Part shown: one piece after another, positions 1-4,562 of the stretch
How positions within the stretch are numbered: the stretch's first letter is position 1
How the letters are laid out: every line of letters starts with the position of its first letter
Source: an archaeon
Lineage (GTDB): Archaea; Nanobdellota; Nanobdellia; SCGC-AAA011-G17; GW2011-AR18
DNA length: 5,302 bases
Reading direction: 5' to 3'
Assembly (NCBI GenBank): GCA_023245385.1
Contig: JAHFKM010000053.1
Location: forward strand, 423-5,724
The notes under the pieces: generated by a model
Seen by the model: only the letters and a program-made list of their open reading frames with translations
Told to the model about the DNA's origin: nothing
The model's database searches: none
Position numbers and translations under genes: made by a program

Positions 1-132
1 TTTGTTCTTCTTCATCAGCATATTCCTGCAAGTAATCAAAAAAAGATAGAAACTATCGCTAAAGAAATTGTCGAAGGTATACCTAACAAAAAAAATATTT
101 ACGCTCCAATAAAAAAAGTTCAGATCAACTAA
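1..132 (+). CDS. C-terminal fragment of an unidentified protein
   Basis: The first plus-strand frame is open from base 1 to a TAA at 130-132 and gives 43 residues beginning FVLLHQHIPA and ending APIKKVQIN. The composition (hydrophobic strand VLLH, then an amphipathic helix with KKIETIAKEIVEG) looks like the end of a real globular protein, not a chance reading frame. The upstream part lies outside the window. I do not recognise the family. The stop is followed by a T-rich stretch (about 200-219) in the convergent spacer, which could serve as an archaeal oligo-T terminator. Confidence 0.7.
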   Translation, partial: FVLLHQHIPASNQKKIETIAKEIVEGIPNKKNIYAPIKKVQIN

Positions 133-227
133 AAAGTAAACATATCTACGTAGAAATCGAATTCATATTCCCATCTTAAATTTCTGTGAAAGACACAACA
201 ATTCCTTTTGCTTATTCTTAATAAAGA
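133..227. other. Convergent spacer between two gene ends
   Basis: This 95-base AT-rich interval separates the ends of a plus-strand and a minus-strand gene. It contains pyrimidine/T-rich runs on the plus strand (about 200-219), compatible with termination of the plus-strand gene. No small gene or RNA could be supported. Confidence 0.4.
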
Positions 228-566
228 TTATTCTAAATTAGCTGGAGCTTTGGGAGAACCACGCACGTTCATGATCATCTCTCTTTTCCCTTCCTTCCCA
301 GGATAGATACAATAGGTCATCTGCGTGTTCCACTTCTTATTGACTTCTGAAAAAATCTCACTTAGCCCCTTACAGTCCTGCTCAGTCACATGCATCATTC
401 CGAAATTAAGATCAAACTCGTATTTTGTCGGTTTTCCTTTATAAAATTTTAAAGGGATTTTTCCATAAAGTTTGTATTTGAATTGTTCTAATTTATCTAA
501 TAGCTCTTTCAAAAGTTTTTTTCCCAGAAATGGTTCTAAAGGATCAAACATCTTTTTCTTAGACAT
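228..566 (-). CDS. Small basic hypothetical protein, coupled to Rieske ferredoxin gene
   Basis: This 112-residue protein belongs to no family I recognise. Its N-terminal third is strongly basic and helical (GKKLLKELLDKLEQFKYKL, about residues 15-33). The rest is a mixed strand/helix region with two isolated cysteines (in EQDCKG and TYCIYPG) and no signal peptide or membrane segment, so it is probably cytoplasmic. The ATG at 566 lies inside the end of the Rieske gene: the two genes overlap by 8 bases (559-566), which suggests translational coupling and a shared transcript. The overlap and the lack of a separate promoter suggest a role connected with the ferredoxin, for example as a partner, but this is inference from context only. 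Confidence 0.8.
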   Translation of the reverse strand: MSKKKMFDPLEPFLGKKLLKELLDKLEQFKYKLYGKIPLKFYKGKPTKYEFDLNFGMMHVTEQDCKGLSEIFSEVNKKWNTQMTYCIYPGKEGKREMIMNVRGSPKAPANLE

Positions 567-852
567 CTATGAAGATATCTTCTCCTTTTATTGTTAGTTT
601 ATAAAATTGAACATTTGTCTTTGCCGGACCTCTTTTTACAAGACCATCTCTGACATCAAATTCTGAAGAATGCCAGGGACAGGAAATAAGAAATCCGTCG
701 AGTATTCCCTCACAAAGTGGACCGTTGGCATGAGGGCAAGTATTATCAATACAGTAGAAAGTATCTTTAACTTTAAACAAAGCAAGGTGTTTTCCTTTGA
801 CAGAAATACATTTTTTATCTTTGACTTCACTCATCCTTGCTATTTTTTCCAT
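559..852 (-). CDS. Rieske [2Fe-2S] ferredoxin (NirD/dioxygenase-ferredoxin type)
   Basis: This 97-residue protein is a stand-alone Rieske domain, a soluble electron carrier holding a 2Fe-2S cluster through two Cys and two His. Both halves of the cluster site are intact: CPH at residues 39-41 in TCPHANGPL and CPWH at 58-61 in SCPWHSSEFDVRDG. The His-Ser-Ser-Glu-Phe-Asp-x-x-x-Gly pattern after the second ligand pair is typical of small ferredoxins of dioxygenase or nitrite-reductase small-subunit type. There is no signal peptide or TM helix, so it is cytoplasmic, and about 97-105 residues is normal for the type. The ATG at 852 is favoured over the internal Met7 because a TATA-like element sits about 28 bases upstream, implying a leaderless message. 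The partner enzyme is not visible here; the only linked gene is the small basic protein overlapping its stop. Confidence 0.95.
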   Translation of the reverse strand: MEKIARMSEVKDKKCISVKGKHLALFKVKDTFYCIDNTCPHANGPLCEGILDGFLISCPWHSSEFDVRDGLVKRGPAKTNVQFYKLTIKGEDIFIDV

Positions 853-1068
853 CTTCTTTTATTAGTAAGCTTCCTTAAATATTTTTTGTAAAAGTCTGGC
901 TTCTCTACTTCAGTAAGTTAAAACCTGTTAGAATAAAATTGTATAATCGGAGCACCCATGCTTAAACACAATAAAAATATATTTAATAAATCTCTTTTTA
1001 ACGTAAAGAATTAGAGGTCTTCACAAAAATTCAACAAAATAGAATCCTTCTTTTTAACGAGCTTAAAA
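853..1068. other. Intergenic region between Rieske gene and 115-residue gene
   Basis: This AT-rich interval of 216 bases contains the Rieske promoter at its left end. On its right side, minus-strand T-rich runs just after the 115-residue gene (about 1020-1045) may act as an oligo-T terminator. The short open frames here have no recognisable features. No RNA gene could be supported. Confidence 0.4.
875..884 (-). promoter_or_regulatory. TATA-like box of the Rieske gene
   Basis: On the minus strand the sequence AAATATTTAA lies 23-32 bases upstream of the Rieske ATG at 852. With archaeal spacing of about 26 bases to the start site, transcription would begin at or next to the ATG, so a leaderless transcript is expected. 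Position and composition only; no experimental support. Confidence 0.5.
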
Positions 1069-1416
1069 TTAAGCACCCCAAATCGGTTTTGGATCATTAT
1101 CACTATAATATTCAGAATCGCAGTTAGGTTTACACCCGCCATCAAATATTCTTTCTGGGTCTTTTTTGATAAGTTCTCTAATATACATCAAAGTATCTAA
1201 AGTAACACCAGTTACTTCAGAAACAACTTTAGCAGGAGGCTCAAAGTATTGGTTATAAAGAGCTACGCATTTTTCATCTGCGATTTTTCTTGCAAGACCA
1301 TCATCTGTTGCTTCAAACTTAATTTTTTTCATAGAACTTTTGTTCACCCTTCCATTTAGAAGTTCACTTTCTTCAGTCCAACGTACAGTATAACACGCTA
1401 AATAATAATTATCCAT
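1069..1416 (-). CDS. Hypothetical protein, 115 residues
   Basis: I do not recognise a family. The protein begins MDNYYLACYTVRW, has a predicted strand-helix-strand middle (MKKIKFEATDDGLARKIADE, then a helix rich in aromatic and charged residues) and ends with an acidic, Cys-containing tail (GGCKPNCDSEYY, Cys95 and Cys99). No membrane segment or export signal is visible. The ATG at 1416 is preceded by a purine-rich AAGAAAGGAT run that is closer to the start than a normal ribosome binding site, and by a TATA-like element around 1465-1472. It stands alone: upstream is tRNA-Pro and downstream is an intergenic stretch of about 216 bases. Codon use and amino acid composition resemble the neighbours, so I take it as a real gene. 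Confidence 0.75.
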   Translation of the reverse strand: MDNYYLACYTVRWTEESELLNGRVNKSSMKKIKFEATDDGLARKIADEKCVALYNQYFEPPAKVVSEVTGVTLDTLMYIRELIKKDPERIFDGGCKPNCDSEYYSDNDPKPIWGA

Positions 1417-1464
1417 ATCCTTTCTTAGTAATACCCCCTTAAAAAAGTTATTGTCAGTCTAATA

Positions 1465-1472
1465 TATTTATA
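1465..1472 (-). promoter_or_regulatory. TATA-like box for the 115-residue gene
   Basis: The minus strand reads TATAAATA in a long A/T stretch about 50 bases upstream of the ATG at 1416. Archaeal spacing would place the start near 1442, giving a leader of about 26 bases that includes the purine-rich run before the start codon. The surrounding 1441-1500 is so AT-rich that the exact box is uncertain. Confidence 0.35.
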
Positions 1473-1556
1473 AAAAAATGTATATTTATTTATAAGTATA
1501 ATATTATTACTCTTTCTTCTTTTTTTTTAATACTTTTCCTAGTTCTGATAGAAAAG

Positions 1557-1661
1557 TGGGGCTACCCGGATTTGAACCGGGACAGCGACCTCCCAAGGGT
1601 CGAATCCTGACCAAGTTAGAACATAGATCGAGTCTGACAAACCGCAGCCTATCAAATCCCC
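1557..1661 (-). tRNA. tRNA-Pro(UGG), acceptor stem interrupted by a putative 31-base intron
   Basis: Reading the minus strand, the T arm is CCCGG-TTCAAAT-CCGGG, the anticodon arm is CGACC-CTTGGGA-GGTCG with anticodon TGG, and the D loop contains TTGGTC. The 3' acceptor strand is TAGCCCC with discriminator A at 1557 and no encoded CCA. The matching 5' strand should be GGGGCTA. Only CTA is attached to the D arm (1626-1624); a GGGG lies 31 bases further upstream at 1661-1658. Joining GGGG (1661-1658) to CTATG (from 1626) gives a perfect 7-bp acceptor stem and a 74-base tRNA with a possible A15-U48 pair. Position 10:25 is a weak U-U, leaving three D-stem pairs. TTTT just after the 3' end fits termination. 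If the 31 bases are not removed, this is a tRNA pseudogene. Confidence 0.85.
1627..1657 (-). other. Putative noncanonical intron in tRNA-Pro between positions 4 and 5
   Basis: The 31 bases separate GGGG from CTATG; their removal restores complete pairing with TAGCCCC. Inside, AGGCTG and CAGACT can form a hairpin with one G-A mismatch and an 8-base loop, and ATAG of the intron can pair with CTAT of the second exon. I could not draw a textbook bulge-helix-bulge with 3-base bulges at both inferred junctions, so the boundaries come from acceptor complementarity alone. The usual archaeal site, one base 3' of the anticodon, is uninterrupted here. Confidence 0.5.
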
Positions 1662-1667
1662 AGTAAG

Positions 1668-1689
1668 GTAACTTAGTTTCCCTTGTTAC
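1668..1689 (-). repeat. Small inverted repeat just upstream of tRNA-Pro
   Basis: On the minus strand GTAAC (1689-1685) and GTTAC (1672-1668) pair perfectly around a 12-base loop containing GGGAAAC. An outer CAGT/ACTG pair (1701-1698 with 1664-1661) could extend the structure. It lies between the endonuclease stop codon and the tRNA 5' end. It could be a leader hairpin or a terminator-like structure for the endonuclease gene; no function is shown. Confidence 0.35.
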
Positions 1690-1722
1690 TAAAAGGCACT
1701 GTCTAAGTATTAATAAAAGTTG

Positions 1723-2535
1723 CTACTTGAGCCAACCTATTTCTTCTATAAAACGATTGATAGATCTTCCTTTAATTTCAAAACGTATATCCTTTGTCCG
1801 CTTATTGTCTTTACTTCTCGATTTACCTTTACTTAACCTTAACTTACCACTTTCTATCTTAAACTCTTTCTTGAGAGATTCTTTTAATCCCTCCATAAAC
1901 AATTGTCCTTCATCTAGAAGATCATTAGTCTTTCTCATATTTATCTGAATTCTTACCTTTCCAGAATCTCTTCGAACATACTTGCATCCTTCACAATAGT
2001 ATAAGATCTTAAGATATTCTCGCATAAACTCTTTATTCTCTCTTATCCACATTGGAACTTCAAAAGGAGTGATTACTTTATCTCCTTTAGCAGTTCCTAT
2101 CTCATGAAGAAATTTTGCAATTGCGGTATTAAAATAACGATACTGGAATACCCCTCTCCCATATCCTCCCTCTTGAATCTTAGAAACTTCAACTCTAAAC
2201 TGCTTTCTTATGCATTGTTCGAAATCTTTTAATGAATTGATGTCTTTAGAAGAATGAAGAAACCCCTTCAGATCTTTATGTAAATGTCCATCTCCAGTAA
2301 TATAACTCACGACCCTTACCAGTTCTAAGGTCTTCTTTTTCGCTCCCTCAGAAAGTATATCCGCAGTTCGTTTAAAAACCTTTAATCCTGCAGCCTTCTT
2401 TGCTTCATTAAAGGAACCGAATTCGTTAACACAATCAAGATAGAACTTCCAATGCACATCTCTTCTTCCAGGACTTTTGTTTAAATTAACCGAGTACTCC
2501 TTTAATTTTTTAACAATTTCCTCTTTATTCTCCAT
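1723..2535 (-). CDS. LAGLIDADG-type homing endonuclease with N-terminal HARE-like repeat
   Basis: This 270-residue protein is probably a site-specific DNA endonuclease. Residues 6-55 resemble the homing-endonuclease-associated repeat: a basic helix followed by KSPGRRDV, then FGSFNEAKKAAGL, a likely DNA-binding helix-turn-helix unit. Residues 72-86 (LVRVVSYITGDGHLH) match the first LAGLIDADG helix with the acidic residue Asp82. Residues 170-183 (ending YYCEG) match the second helix with Glu182. Two motifs in one chain imply a monomeric enzyme, and both metal-binding acids are kept, so it may be active. The ATG at 2535 has a TATA-like box about 25 bases upstream, so it is transcribed alone and leaderless. 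It ends 61 bases before the inferred tRNA-Pro 5' end. It is outside that tRNA's putative intron, so it looks free-standing. A transcriptional-regulator reading (WhiA-like) is less likely given the HARE unit. Confidence 0.85.
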   Translation of the reverse strand: MENKEEIVKKLKEYSVNLNKSPGRRDVHWKFYLDCVNEFGSFNEAKKAAGLKVFKRTADILSEGAKKKTLELVRVVSYITGDGHLHKDLKGFLHSSKDINSLKDFEQCIRKQFRVEVSKIQEGGYGRGVFQYRYFNTAIAKFLHEIGTAKGDKVITPFEVPMWIRENKEFMREYLKILYYCEGCKYVRRDSGKVRIQINMRKTNDLLDEGQLFMEGLKESLKKEFKIESGKLRLSKGKSRSKDNKRTKDIRFEIKGRSINRFIEEIGWLK

Positions 2536-2551
2536 CTATCAAAGATGCTTT

Positions 2552-2564
2552 CAAAATTTAAAAA
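2552..2564 (-). promoter_or_regulatory. TATA-like box of the homing endonuclease gene
   Basis: The minus strand carries TTTTTAAATTTTG here, centred about 23-25 bases upstream of the ATG at 2535. This fits a leaderless archaeal transcript starting at the endonuclease start codon and separates this gene from the operon that ends at 2603. Confidence 0.4.
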
Positions 2565-2602
2565 CTCTTCTTGAAAATTTCCGTAAATCTTCCGAACTTT
2601 AG

Positions 2603-2722
2603 CTAAACTCTCTTCTTTCTAATCACATAAATTGGAATTCCAGGTAATCTCTTTCTGAAATCAGATTTTGCCTTTTTAACATTCGAACTCTTTGCCGAAA
2701 AATTCATCCAAGGATCCATCCA
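2603..2722 (-). pseudogene. Severed C-terminal part of the C39-like peptidase
   Basis: In the frame one base back from the upstream gene, 39 codons are open to a TAG at 2603-2605 and read WMDPWMNFSA through LPGIPIYVI to RKKRV. The DPW motif is what a C39-type peptidase would carry after its GHY motif, with the Asp as third catalytic residue, and LPGxPIYVI looks like the closing strand of the same domain. The same frame has a stop just 5' of this point, so the two frames can only be joined within about 20 bases of 2722. An ATG at 2707-2705 overlaps the upstream TGA as ATGA and could start a 34-residue basic peptide by coupling, but homology-like continuity makes a frameshift the better explanation. 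Confidence 0.7.
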
Positions 2723-3003
2723 TGTTTACTTTTTACAAGATAATGCCCTGTAGGATACTCTTTTGATTTTTTAATATAAACAATATCTCCCTCTTCAAAT
2801 TTTATCTTTCTTTTTACATAACTATACTCATAGTTCTTTCCCATTTTTAAGAAAACACCCTTTATCTCTCTACAATACAACCCTCTTTTCAGATCAAACT
2901 CATTAAAATGATTCTCTTTAGTTTTCTTATAAGATTTTTTCAAAATGAAAGCTACACAAGCGAGCCCACAACCCAGAGCATCTTCTTGTGTAATTGGTTT
3001 CAT
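2704..3003 (-). CDS. C39-like cysteine peptidase domain protein, frameshifted near its end
   Basis: The 99-residue product starts MKPITQEDALGCGLACVAF. Q6 and C12 in the Q-x5-C-G-x-x-C arrangement match the oxyanion Gln and nucleophilic Cys of papain-like C39 (bacteriocin-leader processing) domains, and H87 in TGHYLV matches the catalytic His. The reading frame then ends at HGWILG. The expected Asp motif (DPW) follows in the next frame, so as it stands the protein lacks its catalytic Asp and final strands. Repaired, the domain would be about 134 residues, near normal for a stand-alone C39 domain. There is no ABC transporter or membrane part and no signal peptide, so it is probably cytosolic. 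The ATG at 3003 is 3 bases after the uL11 stop, so it is the last gene of the secE-spt5-uL11 transcript. Substrate unknown; several C39-like proteins are not proven proteases. Confidence 0.75.
   Translation of the reverse strand: MKPITQEDALGCGLACVAFILKKSYKKTKENHFNEFDLKRGLYCREIKGVFLKMGKNYEYSYVKRKIKFEEGDIVYIKKSKEYPTGHYLVKSKHGWILG
2714..2721 (-). repeat. GGAT tandem repeat at the frameshift point
   Basis: The minus strand reads CAT-GGAT-GGAT-CC. Two GGAT units sit exactly where the C39-like frame must change. Adding one unit (three instead of two) would give HGWMDPWMN in a continuous frame. Loss of one four-base unit by slippage is therefore the simplest explanation; a single-base sequencing error is the main alternative. 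Confidence 0.6.
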
Positions 3004-3006
3004 GCT

Positions 3007-3705
3007 TTATTTCTTTCCAGGTGCAGGTGCTTTCGTAGCAGCAGGCGTGGCACCAACAGCTGCAGGAGCAGCTCCGGCAGCAGCAGCAGCAGTAGCGGCA
3101 GCTTCAGCAGCAGCCTTTGCTTCAGCTTTTTGTTTAGCTACAGTTTTCATCTTCGAGTCAAGTTCTTTTCCTAGAGCAAGTAAACGTGTTTTCTTCTCAA
3201 GATCAGAAATTTCTGTTTTTTCAGATTTTAATAAATTATCATACATTCCTTGTTCAAGTTCTTTCATCACTTCAGCTGCTTCCTTTCCTTCGACAAGAAC
3301 ACCCATCGAGCGGCAGGAACCAATCACATTTTTCGTAGCAGCTTTCAAGTCTTTTACGAGAAAAGAGTCATATTTCATTTTTGCGACCTTAATGACTTGT
3401 TCAAAAGCAATCACGCCAGCTTTATTCACATTTGGTTCTCCTGAACCTTTGTCAATTCCAATCTCTTTAGAAATTAGTTGGGAAATAGGAGGTGTCCCTA
3501 TTGTCATTGTATAAGTTTTTGTTTCAGGATCAACTTCTAATTTAACTGGAACTTTCATTCCTTTGAATACTTCAGTTTTTTTGTTAATATCAGAAACAAC
3601 TTGGCCGAGGTTCATTTTTAATGGACCGAGTGTTCCTCCTAAAGCTGCTCCGGCACTTGCTTTTCCGCCGTCAATCATTAAGTCTACGATAACTTTTTTT
3701 GCCAT
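3007..3705 (-). CDS. rpl11: Large ribosomal subunit protein uL11 with long Ala-rich C-terminal extension
   Basis: uL11 binds 23S rRNA in the GTPase-associated centre at the base of the ribosomal stalk. Residues 1-70 form the N-terminal domain with the family signature GGKASAGAALGGTLGPLKMN. Residues 71-150 form the rRNA-binding domain (TPPISQLISKE, PNVNKAGVIAFEQVI, and IGSCRSMGVLVEG, close to the PROSITE-type GTxxSMG region). Archaeal uL11 usually ends near residue 160; this one has 232. Residues 155-195 are predicted helical and charged, and 195-232 are almost entirely Ala, Pro, Gly and Lys. A GTG at 3714 is in frame, but it lies within a GTGAG ribosome-binding-like sequence, so the ATG at 3705 (MAKKVIVDLMI) is chosen. 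It has its own TATA-like box and also follows spt5 by 80 bases. The genes that often follow uL11 in archaea (uL1, uL10) are absent here. Confidence 0.97.
   Translation of the reverse strand: MAKKVIVDLMIDGGKASAGAALGGTLGPLKMNLGQVVSDINKKTEVFKGMKVPVKLEVDPETKTYTMTIGTPPISQLISKEIGIDKGSGEPNVNKAGVIAFEQVIKVAKMKYDSFLVKDLKAATKNVIGSCRSMGVLVEGKEAAEVMKELEQGMYDNLLKSEKTEISDLEKKTRLLALGKELDSKMKTVAKQKAEAKAAAEAAATAAAAAGAAPAAVGATPAATKAPAPGKK
3078..3092 (+). repeat. (CAG)5 microsatellite inside the uL11 Ala-rich tail
   Basis: Five perfect CAG units on the plus strand (CTG on the coding strand) sit in a wider CAG/GCA-rich block from about 3045 to 3125 that encodes the Ala tract. It is clearly more GC-rich than anything else in the window. 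Repeats of this kind change length by slippage without breaking the frame, so the tail may vary between strains. Confidence 0.8.
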
Positions 3706-3709
3706 GATA

Positions 3710-3716
3710 CTCACTT
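3710..3716 (-). promoter_or_regulatory. Ribosome-binding-like sequence deciding the uL11 start
   Basis: The minus strand reads AAGTGAG, then TATC, then the ATG at 3705. Complementarity to the 3' end of archaeal 16S rRNA is partial, but the spacing of about 4-5 bases favours ATG 3705 over the GTG contained within this motif. Confidence 0.4.
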
Positions 3717-3740
3717 AGGATAAAAAATTGTAAGAATGGC

Positions 3741-3752
3741 TTATTTATAAAA
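3741..3752 (-). promoter_or_regulatory. TATA-like box upstream of uL11
   Basis: The minus strand has CTTTTATAAATAA in the 80-base gap between spt5 and uL11. Normal spacing would start a transcript near 3720, leaving a leader of about 15 bases with the GTGAG motif. uL11 could therefore be expressed both from this promoter and by read-through from secE-spt5. Confidence 0.5.
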
Positions 3753-3785
3753 GTACCTACCCTTATTTTTTAAAATTCGACTAAC

Positions 3786-4259
3786 TTATTCTTCTTTAGT
3801 TATTGTTTCGTCAGAGTCTCTTCTGATAACTTTCACTGCATCTAATTTTAAAGTCATTGGGATAGGAATAGCTGCTTCTAAGAGTTCAACCACAACTTCT
3901 TCTTTTCCTTCGTCGATGCGTTTAACTTTTGCTTTTTCTCTTTTGAAAGGGCCTGAGATAATTTCGACAATATCTTTTTCTTGAATATTCATTGGCGCTT
4001 TAATCTGTTCTAACATTGGTTCTAGTTCTTTGAAGTCTAGTGTTTTTGGAAGTAGTCCTCGCGCATAAGGAATTCCTTGGAATGATTCTTGAGCGTCTTG
4101 TTCTGATTTTGCTTCGATGAAAATATATCCTCTCATCCCATAAGGGTTTGCGACAGCGTAAATTTCAAGATTCTTCTTCTTCAAATTAGCGTCAATAAAG
4201 TCCATGACTTGTTCTTCACGGTTCGCTGTTGTTCTTAATGCAAAAATTTTTCCGTCCAT
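3786..4259 (-). CDS. spt5: Transcription elongation factor Spt5/NusG, archaeal type
   Basis: Spt5 binds the RNA polymerase clamp with its NGN domain, raising processivity, and contacts the ribosome or other factors with its KOW domain. Residues 1-85 form the NGN domain: IFALRTTANREEQVMDFI, then IYAVANPYGMRGYIFIEA, then the PYARGLL segment. Residues 92-145 form one KOW domain (KDIVEIISGPFKREKAKVKRI, with the Gly-Pro-Phe turn at 103-105). The length of 157 residues is normal for archaeal Spt5. The ATG at 4259 is one base after the secE stop, so the two genes are almost certainly translationally coupled; there is no separate ribosome binding site. The secE-nusG-uL11 order is an old one shared by bacteria and many archaea. 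The C-terminal tail (DSDETITKEE) is short and acidic. The partner Spt4 is not in this window. Confidence 0.97.
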   Translation of the reverse strand: MDGKIFALRTTANREEQVMDFIDANLKKKNLEIYAVANPYGMRGYIFIEAKSEQDAQESFQGIPYARGLLPKTLDFKELEPMLEQIKAPMNIQEKDIVEIISGPFKREKAKVKRIDEGKEEVVVELLEAAIPIPMTLKLDAVKVIRRDSDETITKEE

Positions 4260-4260
4260 T

Positions 4261-4461
4261 TTATTTGAGTATGATTTGCCAAAGCATGTTAATCACAAAG
4301 CCTAAAGCGCCGATAAGTAAAATACCCACACCTGTCACCTTTACAATTATCATCAACTCTTCTTTTGTTGGTTTTTTCGTTACCTGCCAGACGCGTCTGC
4401 ATTCAACCAGGAAAGAGCTAAAACGTTGCAAGTGCGAAGGCTTCCCTTGTTGGTCTTCCAT
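4261..4461 (-). CDS. secE: Protein translocase subunit SecE / Sec61 gamma
   Basis: SecE clamps the two halves of SecY in the membrane translocation channel. The 66-residue protein has the archaeal/eukaryotic form: an amphipathic cytosolic helix at about 8-34 with the conserved ECRRVWQVTKKPTKEE (20-35), followed by a single transmembrane helix at about 36-64 (LMIIVKVTGVGILLIGALGF). The length fits archaeal SecE (55-70 residues), much shorter than E. coli SecE. It heads the operon and its TAA is one base from the spt5 start. A TATA-like box lies about 39 bases upstream of the ATG at 4461, leaving a leader of about 13 bases with no clear ribosome binding site. Confidence 0.96.
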   Translation of the reverse strand: MEDQQGKPSHLQRFSSFLVECRRVWQVTKKPTKEELMIIVKVTGVGILLIGALGFVINMLWQIILK

Positions 4462-4496
4462 GTTCTGTAATCTTTAAGGAGTGCAGAAGGAGCAGG

Positions 4497-4504
4497 TATT
4501 TAAA
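4497..4504 (-). promoter_or_regulatory. TATA-like box of the secE-spt5 operon
   Basis: The minus strand reads TTTAAATA here, centred about 39 bases upstream of the secE ATG; the start would be near 4474. The box lies back to back with the promoter of the divergent lipoprotein gene, only about 30 bases away. Confidence 0.45.
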
Positions 4505-4514
4505 CGTTTTTGTC

Positions 4515-4531
4515 ACTTTTTCTTAAAAAGT
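4515..4531. promoter_or_regulatory. Perfect 7-bp inverted repeat between divergent promoters
   Basis: ACTTTTT (4515-4521), spacer CTT, AAAAAGT (4525-4531) forms a 17-base palindrome. It abuts the TATA-like box of the lipoprotein gene and lies upstream of the secE box, a natural place for an operator of a dimeric regulator acting on one or both genes. It is AT-rich, so chance is possible. Confidence 0.35.
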
Positions 4532-4540
4532 TTTAAATAG
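4531..4540 (+). promoter_or_regulatory. TATA-like box of the lipoprotein gene
   Basis: TTTTAAATAG is centred about 27 bases upstream of the ATG at 4563, which predicts a transcript starting at or beside the start codon (leaderless). Confidence 0.5.
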
Positions 4541-4562
4541 TTTTAGAAGCTTTGGAAGTTCT

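Noticed and set aside
636..891. Other open frames on both strands across the Rieske gene
   Set aside because: They are shadows; the Rieske frame holds all four cluster ligands in the right spacing.
2605..2707. Independent 34-residue basic protein (eL39-like) starting at the ATGA overlap
   Set aside because: I first considered a tiny ribosomal protein, but it lacks the Trp/Arg-rich end of eL39, and extending the frame upstream gives WMDPWMN, the expected continuation of the C39-like domain.
1557..2710. Large endonuclease-containing intron within tRNA-Pro
   Set aside because: No GGGGCTA-like 5' exon is found upstream of the endonuclease gene within the adjoining sequence, whereas GGGG at 1661-1658 completes the tRNA with a 31-base interruption.
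3022..3125. CRISPR-like or other functional DNA repeat
   Set aside because: The repeated GCA/CAG units are Ala codons of the uL11 tail read in frame; there are no spacers and no repeat longer than the triplet pattern.
2945..3514. Plus-strand open frame of 189 codons opposite uL11
   Set aside because: It is the antisense shadow of the uL11 gene; its Ala-rich part mirrors the repetitive Ala codons, and uL11 is certain on the other strand.
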